Source of the DNA: Actinomycetes bacterium
Lineage (GTDB): Bacteria > Actinomycetota > Acidimicrobiia > Acidimicrobiales > Palsa-688
Length of the DNA stretch: 64,000 bases
Direction of reading: 5' to 3'
Assembly (NCBI GenBank): GCA_021808665.1
Contig: JAKBBA010000011.1
Span: 1-64,000, forward strand
The notes beneath the pieces are model-generated. The model was not told the origin of the DNA and ran no database searches. It saw only the letters and a program-made list of their open reading frames with translations. A program made the position numbers and the translations under genes. How positions within the stretch are numbered: position 1 is the stretch's first letter; every line of letters begins with the position of its first letter. Shown here piece after piece: positions 60,387 through 64,000 of the stretch.

Positions 60387-61108
60387 TCCTTGCCGCTGTC
60401 AACTCGAAGGAACTGTGGTACCTGACCCGAGGGTCCGGCCTGATGGCCTTGGTGTTGCTCACCGCGTCGGTAGTGCTCGGAATAAGCCAGATAGGCCGAC
60501 TTTCGGGGCCGTCGATGCCCAGGTTCGTAGTCGCCGGTCTGCACCGCAACGTGTCTCTTCTGGCGGTGGTCTTCCTTGGGGTCCACATAGCGACCGCTGT
60601 AGCGGACCCTTTCGCTCCCATCGCCGCGGTGGATTCCGTCGTGCCGTTCGTAGGCTCATACAGGCCTGTGTGGCTGGGGTTGGGTGCGCTCGCAACCGAC
60701 CTCCTCCTAGCGTTGGTGCTGACGAGCCTGTTGCGATACTGGATCGGGTATCGAACCTGGCGGGCAGTGCACTGGGCCGCTTACGCCTGCTGGCCGATAG
60801 CCCTCTGGCACGGCCTGGGCACTGGCAGCGACAGCCGAGTCGGGTGGGTGCAGGTCATCTACGTGCTGTGCACGGGAGCAGTTCTCGTGTCTCTGGGATG
60901 GAGGCTGACCACCAGGTGGAGTGCATCTGACGTCGCGCAACGGACCCTCGCCGCCCTCGGCGCGGCCTTGGTCACCGTAGGATTGACAGCGTGGGCCCTG
61001 CAAGGCCCCCTGAGCCCAGGGTGGGCGAAGCGTGCCGGGACCCCGACGAACCTCCTCGGTGGTTCGAGCTCGTCGACGTCTACGCCGACTACACCGCTAG
61101 GGGGATGA
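60383..61108 (+). CDS. Ferric-reductase-like transmembrane protein
   Basis: A 241-residue membrane protein of the ferric reductase/MsrQ-type fold, about six helices. ELWYLTRGSGLMALVLLTASVVLGIS opens the protein; GLHRNVSLLAVVFLGVHIATAVADPF and RAVHWAAYACWPIALWHGLGTGSDSR carry the paired helix histidines expected to bind two b hemes. The C-terminus ends in a Ser/Thr-rich tail. ATG 60383 is coupled to apbE (ATGA). In related gene clusters such proteins pass electrons across the membrane to an FMN-bearing exported partner. Confidence 0.85.
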   Translation: MILAAVNSKELWYLTRGSGLMALVLLTASVVLGISQIGRLSGPSMPRFVVAGLHRNVSLLAVVFLGVHIATAVADPFAPIAAVDSVVPFVGSYRPVWLGLGALATDLLLALVLTSLLRYWIGYRTWRAVHWAAYACWPIALWHGLGTGSDSRVGWVQVIYVLCTGAVLVSLGWRLTTRWSASDVAQRTLAALGAALVTVGLTAWALQGPLSPGWAKRAGTPTNLLGGSSSSTSTPTTPLGG

Positions 61109-61115
61109 ACCGCAG

Positions 61116-61403
61116 ATGGCATTGAGAAAGCAGCAAAGGTTGGTCGTGGATCCCATTGCCTGCGAAGCGCATGGGCTTTGCGCTGAGCTCCTACCCGAGA
61201 TGATCTCCCTAGACGACTGGGGATATCCGATCGTGGCACCCGGCGCCGTACCGCCGCAGGCTAGGGGCCATGCCCGCCGTGCTGTGGCGGCCTGCCCGAC
61301 GTTGGCTCTTCGCCTCGTAGTGGTAGCGGACCCCGCACCTACGAAGGTGGGCGAAGCTCCGGGGGTTTCGAAAAGCTCCTCAATGCCTCGTCGTGAGTCT
61401 TAG
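61116..61403 (+). CDS. 3Fe-4S-type ferredoxin with CxxHxxC motif
   Basis: A 95-residue small ferredoxin. Ligand residues are C16, H19 and C22 in CEAHGLC and C60 in AACPTLAL; the second position of the usual CxxCxxC is His, as in several mycobacterial P450 ferredoxins with 3Fe-4S clusters. The C-terminal 25 residues are a polar tail. It begins 7 bases after the ferric-reductase-like gene and so may supply electrons to that membrane protein, or to the P450 at 49453. ATG 61116. Confidence 0.87.
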   Translation: MALRKQQRLVVDPIACEAHGLCAELLPEMISLDDWGYPIVAPGAVPPQARGHARRAVAACPTLALRLVVVADPAPTKVGEAPGVSKSSSMPRRES

Positions 61404-61495
61404 CGGGCGTCCCGACTTTCCAACCTTCCGCGTGTTGGAATCGGGATGAACGGGGTAGGATAACGCCTAGGGCGCAAGCGTAAAGCTGGTCTCAG

Positions 61496-61508
61496 TTAGG
61501 CAACCTAA
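61496..61508. repeat. Palindrome TTAGGCAACCTAA before L,D-transpeptidase
   Basis: TTAGG (61496-61500) and CCTAA (61504-61508) flank CAA, 39 bases before the ATG, within a 143-base intergenic region that holds no gene. The half-sites are those of iron-box operators but the spacing (3 rather than 9 bases) is not. Confidence 0.35.
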
Positions 61509-61546
61509 TAGTTTACCCCAAGAGGACGAAGTCAGGAACATCGACC

Positions 61547-63271
61547 ATGACATCCAAGCACTCTCCAAGCCATTCCGCTAAGGGTGGTGGCATGTCCAAG
61601 GTCCTCAAGTCTCTTCTGATCTCCGCGGGCGGTCTGGTGGTGGTGGGAGGGGCCGCGGTGGCGGTAGCTCTGTCTGTAGGTCAGCCCAAGGTCACGCTCA
61701 ACGCGGGTTCAGCGCACCTGGTCAACTTGAAATCTGGTGGTCTCGGAGCTCGTGTCGACAGCGTGACGGCCACCGTGGCCGGCCACCAGGTCCCCTTAGT
61801 GCGATCTGCGGGTGGCTACCTGCCGGCGAGCACCGTTCCCCAGGGGGCGACGGTGGTGGTAACGGCGACGGTGTCGTCGCCTTCGTGGCTCAGCTGGCTG
61901 GTCGGTTCGTCGGTGACGCGCACCCTCACCTTGCAGACGCCCGTTGCCAAACCCGCGAGTTCGGTGGCGCTTGCCTCGCAGCCCGGTCACCTACAAGTCG
62001 ACTTCACGAACCCGGTCAGTGTCGTCGAGTACAGCTTTGGTTCCGCTCCGATGCAAAAGTTGAACCTTCCGGCGGCGTCCACACAGGCGGACCTTCCGGC
62101 TCCGGCGAGCGTGCTCGCGGGGAAGGTGACGGTGAACGCCAGCCCCCGGCCGTGGGAACAGCCCGCCGCCCAAGCGTCCACGCTCACATGGTTCGTCCAG
62201 AGCCCGACCGGTCCACCCGTAGCGATAGCCGAGCCGGCGCCGGGCAGTTCCACGGCTGCTTCTAACCAGCCGATAACGCTCAGCTTCGACAAGCCAGTGT
62301 CGGCGGTCCTCGGGTCCTCCCGGCCCACACTGAGCCCGGCAGTGCCCGGAGCGTGGAGCGAGCCCAACCCCGATCAACTCGTGTTCACACCGAGCGGCAT
62401 CGGATACGGGCCGGGAGCCACCGAGACGGTCACTTTCGCCAAGCCGGTGTCAGCGGTAGGAGCCTCCGGGGCGAGTGCCCCGGCCTCGGGAGTCTCGACG
62501 ACTTCCACCGTGACGACCGACACCTATAAGTTCCAGACGGCACCAGCTTCGATCCTGCGGATGGAGCAGATCCTCGCCCGGCTGCACTACATACCCCTGA
62601 CGTTCACCCCGGCGACGGGAGTTTCGCAGCCGACGACCATGGCCGAGGAAGTGACGTCGATGTCCCAGCCGCTCCAGGGGACGTTCTCCTGGACGTGGGC
62701 GAGCACCCCGGCTTCGCTGCAGTCGCAGTGGACTCTCGGAGCGGCCAACGAGATCCTCAAAGGCGCCCTGATGAACTTCAACGCAACTCGGAACGCCTAC
62801 GACGGCTACAGCGAGGAGTTCGCCTCCGTGGCGCAGCTTGCGACGCCGTCACTTTGGCAGGCTTTACTTCAGGCCGACCTGTCCAACCAGACGGACCCGA
62901 GCCCGTACTCCTACGTGTACGTGACCGAGACGCTCCCCGAAACCCTCACCCTTTGGGAGAACGGTTCAGTGGTTCTCACAGCCGCCGCGAACACGGGAAT
63001 GCCCGGGTACGCGACCCAGCTCGGCACCTACCCGATCTACCTTCGCTTCACGCAGAACTGGATGAACGGTACCAACCCCGACGGGTCCAAGTACCACGAC
63101 TTGGTCTACTGGATCAACTACTTCTACGGCGGCGACGCAGTGCACGCTTTCCCCCGCGCCTCCTACGGGTCACCGCAAAGCCTCGGCTGCGTTGAGTTGC
63201 CCAAGGCGACTGCCCAGGTTGCGTTCAACGACCTGGCGATCGGCGACTTGGTGACCGTCGTCAGCAGCTGA
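61547..63271 (+). CDS. L,D-transpeptidase (YkuD) with Ig-like regions
   Basis: A 574-residue secreted or membrane-anchored cell-wall enzyme. A short polar start is followed by one hydrophobic helix (SLLISAGGLVVVGGAAVAVALSV, about residues 22-44), then two or three Ig-like beta regions (about 45-330, with QPITLSFDKPVSAVLGS and LVFTPSGIGYGPGATETVTF) and the YkuD domain near the C-terminus (about 450-574). Its catalytic segment reads HAFPRASYGSPQSLGCVELP: His533 and Cys547 are kept, but the canonical SHGC is SLGC. It would form 3-3 peptidoglycan crosslinks or attach proteins. ATG 61547; ATG 61592 is an alternative. Confidence 0.9.
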   Translation: MTSKHSPSHSAKGGGMSKVLKSLLISAGGLVVVGGAAVAVALSVGQPKVTLNAGSAHLVNLKSGGLGARVDSVTATVAGHQVPLVRSAGGYLPASTVPQGATVVVTATVSSPSWLSWLVGSSVTRTLTLQTPVAKPASSVALASQPGHLQVDFTNPVSVVEYSFGSAPMQKLNLPAASTQADLPAPASVLAGKVTVNASPRPWEQPAAQASTLTWFVQSPTGPPVAIAEPAPGSSTAASNQPITLSFDKPVSAVLGSSRPTLSPAVPGAWSEPNPDQLVFTPSGIGYGPGATETVTFAKPVSAVGASGASAPASGVSTTSTVTTDTYKFQTAPASILRMEQILARLHYIPLTFTPATGVSQPTTMAEEVTSMSQPLQGTFSWTWASTPASLQSQWTLGAANEILKGALMNFNATRNAYDGYSEEFASVAQLATPSLWQALLQADLSNQTDPSPYSYVYVTETLPETLTLWENGSVVLTAAANTGMPGYATQLGTYPIYLRFTQNWMNGTNPDGSKYHDLVYWINYFYGGDAVHAFPRASYGSPQSLGCVELPKATAQVAFNDLAIGDLVTVVSS

Positions 63272-63305
63272 GGCCGTCTCCAGCCTGCCAAGTTCAGCCT
63301 CCCGC

Positions 63306-64000
63306 TCAGCCGACCAGCGGGTCGCGGGGCAGGCCGAGGATCCTCTCGCCGATCTGATTGCGCTTGATCTCCGAAGTTCCCCCGGCGATCGAAAGCGCCC
63401 GAGCGGACAGGATCGCCAGCGCAACCTCTTCGCTGGCGGCGTCGGCGTAGACGGCCTCGGGCCCGGCGAGCGCACCCAGGACAGCCGCCGCCTCTTGGCG
63501 CAGTTCGGACAGCACGAGCTTGGTGATGTTACCCTCCGGGCCCGGTGAGCTGCCCGATATCGCCCTGTGGGCGCTTCGCAGGTTCAGCAGCTCAGTAGCC
63601 TCGGAGCGTGAGATATAGCGGCCGACCCGTGCCCGACCGCCGGCCAGACGCGTTGCATGAGCCCGAAGAGGGGCGAAGAACATCTCGTAGGAGGTTGTCA
63701 TCCCGCCGGCTCCCCCGCCGATGCTCACACTCTCGTTGCCTAGGGTGGCCCGGGCGACGGTCCACCCTCCGTCCACCGGTCCCACCACGTCGTCGTCGGG
63801 TACGAACACGTCGTTGAAGAAAACCTCGTTGAACTCGGAGTGCCCCGTAGCCTGCCGCAACGGCCGCACTGTCACTCCCTCGGCGTGCATGTCGATGACC
63901 ATCATCGTCACGCCCTTGTGCTTCGGGGCGTCCGGATTCGTCCTCACCGTCGCGAGCCCGTACGAAGCGTACTGGGCCCCGCTCGTCCAGACTTTCTGCC
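63306..64000 (-). CDS. Acyl-CoA dehydrogenase, partial (C-terminal part)
   Basis: The minus-strand frame is open to the right edge and encodes about 230 residues of the C-terminal two thirds of an acyl-CoA dehydrogenase; the N-terminus is outside. It reads QKVWTSGAQYASYGLATVRTNPDAPKHKGVTMMVIDMHAEGVTVRPLRQATGHSEFNEVFFNDVFVPDDDVVGPVDGGW, the mid-domain hallmark, and ends with ALSIAGGTSEIKRNQIGERILGLPRDP, the FAD-adjacent C-terminal block. The catalytic Glu position of common acyl-CoA dehydrogenases is replaced in this subgroup; substrate unknown. It faces the L,D-transpeptidase gene, with 34 bases between stops. Confidence 0.93.
   Translation of the reverse strand, partial: QKVWTSGAQYASYGLATVRTNPDAPKHKGVTMMVIDMHAEGVTVRPLRQATGHSEFNEVFFNDVFVPDDDVVGPVDGGWTVARATLGNESVSIGGGAGGMTTSYEMFFAPLRAHATRLAGGRARVGRYISRSEATELLNLRSAHRAISGSSPGPEGNITKLVLSELRQEAAAVLGALAGPEAVYADAASEEVALAILSARALSIAGGTSEIKRNQIGERILGLPRDPLVG

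Noticed and set aside
61404..61546. Possible c-di-AMP riboswitch before the cell-wall gene
   Set aside because: Such elements occur before actinobacterial wall genes, but the region is short and I do not see the conserved core.

Overview
High-GC DNA, dense coding with frequent GTG/TTG starts and ATGA-type overlaps, mycothiol (MshA), a CysO-like sulfur carrier, an RsiG-like c-di-GMP motif protein, glucosyl-3-phosphoglycerate synthase, HemQ, Rex and an F420-type (Ddn) oxidoreductase together indicate an actinobacterium. The gene mix is compatible with Acidimicrobiia, but that class assignment is inference. No rRNA, tRNA, CRISPR array, insertion sequence or prophage was seen. The longest stretch without a gene is about 270 bases (13771-14036).

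Layout. 1-10285: end of a pxpA-like gene, a secreted LytR_C-domain protein, trehalose genes otsB and otsA (convergent), glycerate kinase, a stand-alone molybdenum hydroxylase large subunit (CoxL form II type), two GT4 glycosyltransferases and gpgS. 10359-13805: a SAM-I riboswitch in front of a threonine-synthase-like gene translationally coupled to a CysO-like sulfur carrier, then CIRCE-controlled groEL. 14037-19664: hemQ with a repeat-rich leader, a short carboxyltransferase (AccD-like), a histidine phosphatase, a MoaD-like protein, an RsiG-like protein, an HTH regulator and mshA. 19838-28867: proC, then a heme/siroheme cluster rex-sirC-hemA-hemC-cobA/hemD-hemB-hemL, interrupted by an oppositely oriented hsp20-hspR-like pair in an AT-rich spot. 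28936-46595: geranylgeranyl/menaquinone reductase divergent from a complete 14-gene complex I operon nuoA-N. 46741-57844: bi-domain dCTP deaminase coupled to an MFS gene, P450 plus Ddn-type oxidoreductase, a large SEC-C-motif protein, a Fur-family regulator, acetoacetyl-CoA synthetase and a second MFS gene. 57970-61403: a membrane redox cluster (b-type cytochrome, Ser/Gly-rich exported protein, ApbE, ferric-reductase-like protein, 3Fe-4S ferredoxin). 61547-64000: L,D-transpeptidase and the truncated start-side of an acyl-CoA dehydrogenase.

How the genes fit together. Much of the window serves respiration and its cofactors: heme and siroheme synthesis under the redox sensor Rex, coproheme decarboxylase, quinone side-chain reduction and complex I. 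The most provocative unit is SAM-riboswitch/ThrC-like/CysO-like: control by S-adenosylmethionine together with a sulfur-carrier partner suggests that the PLP enzyme may feed sulfur into homocysteine rather than (or besides) making threonine. Second is the ApbE/ferric-reductase-like cluster, in which the usual FMN-binding substrate protein appears to be replaced by a low-complexity exported protein with tandem SGAT motifs. Third is the RsiG-like protein with a textbook c-di-GMP-binding signature.
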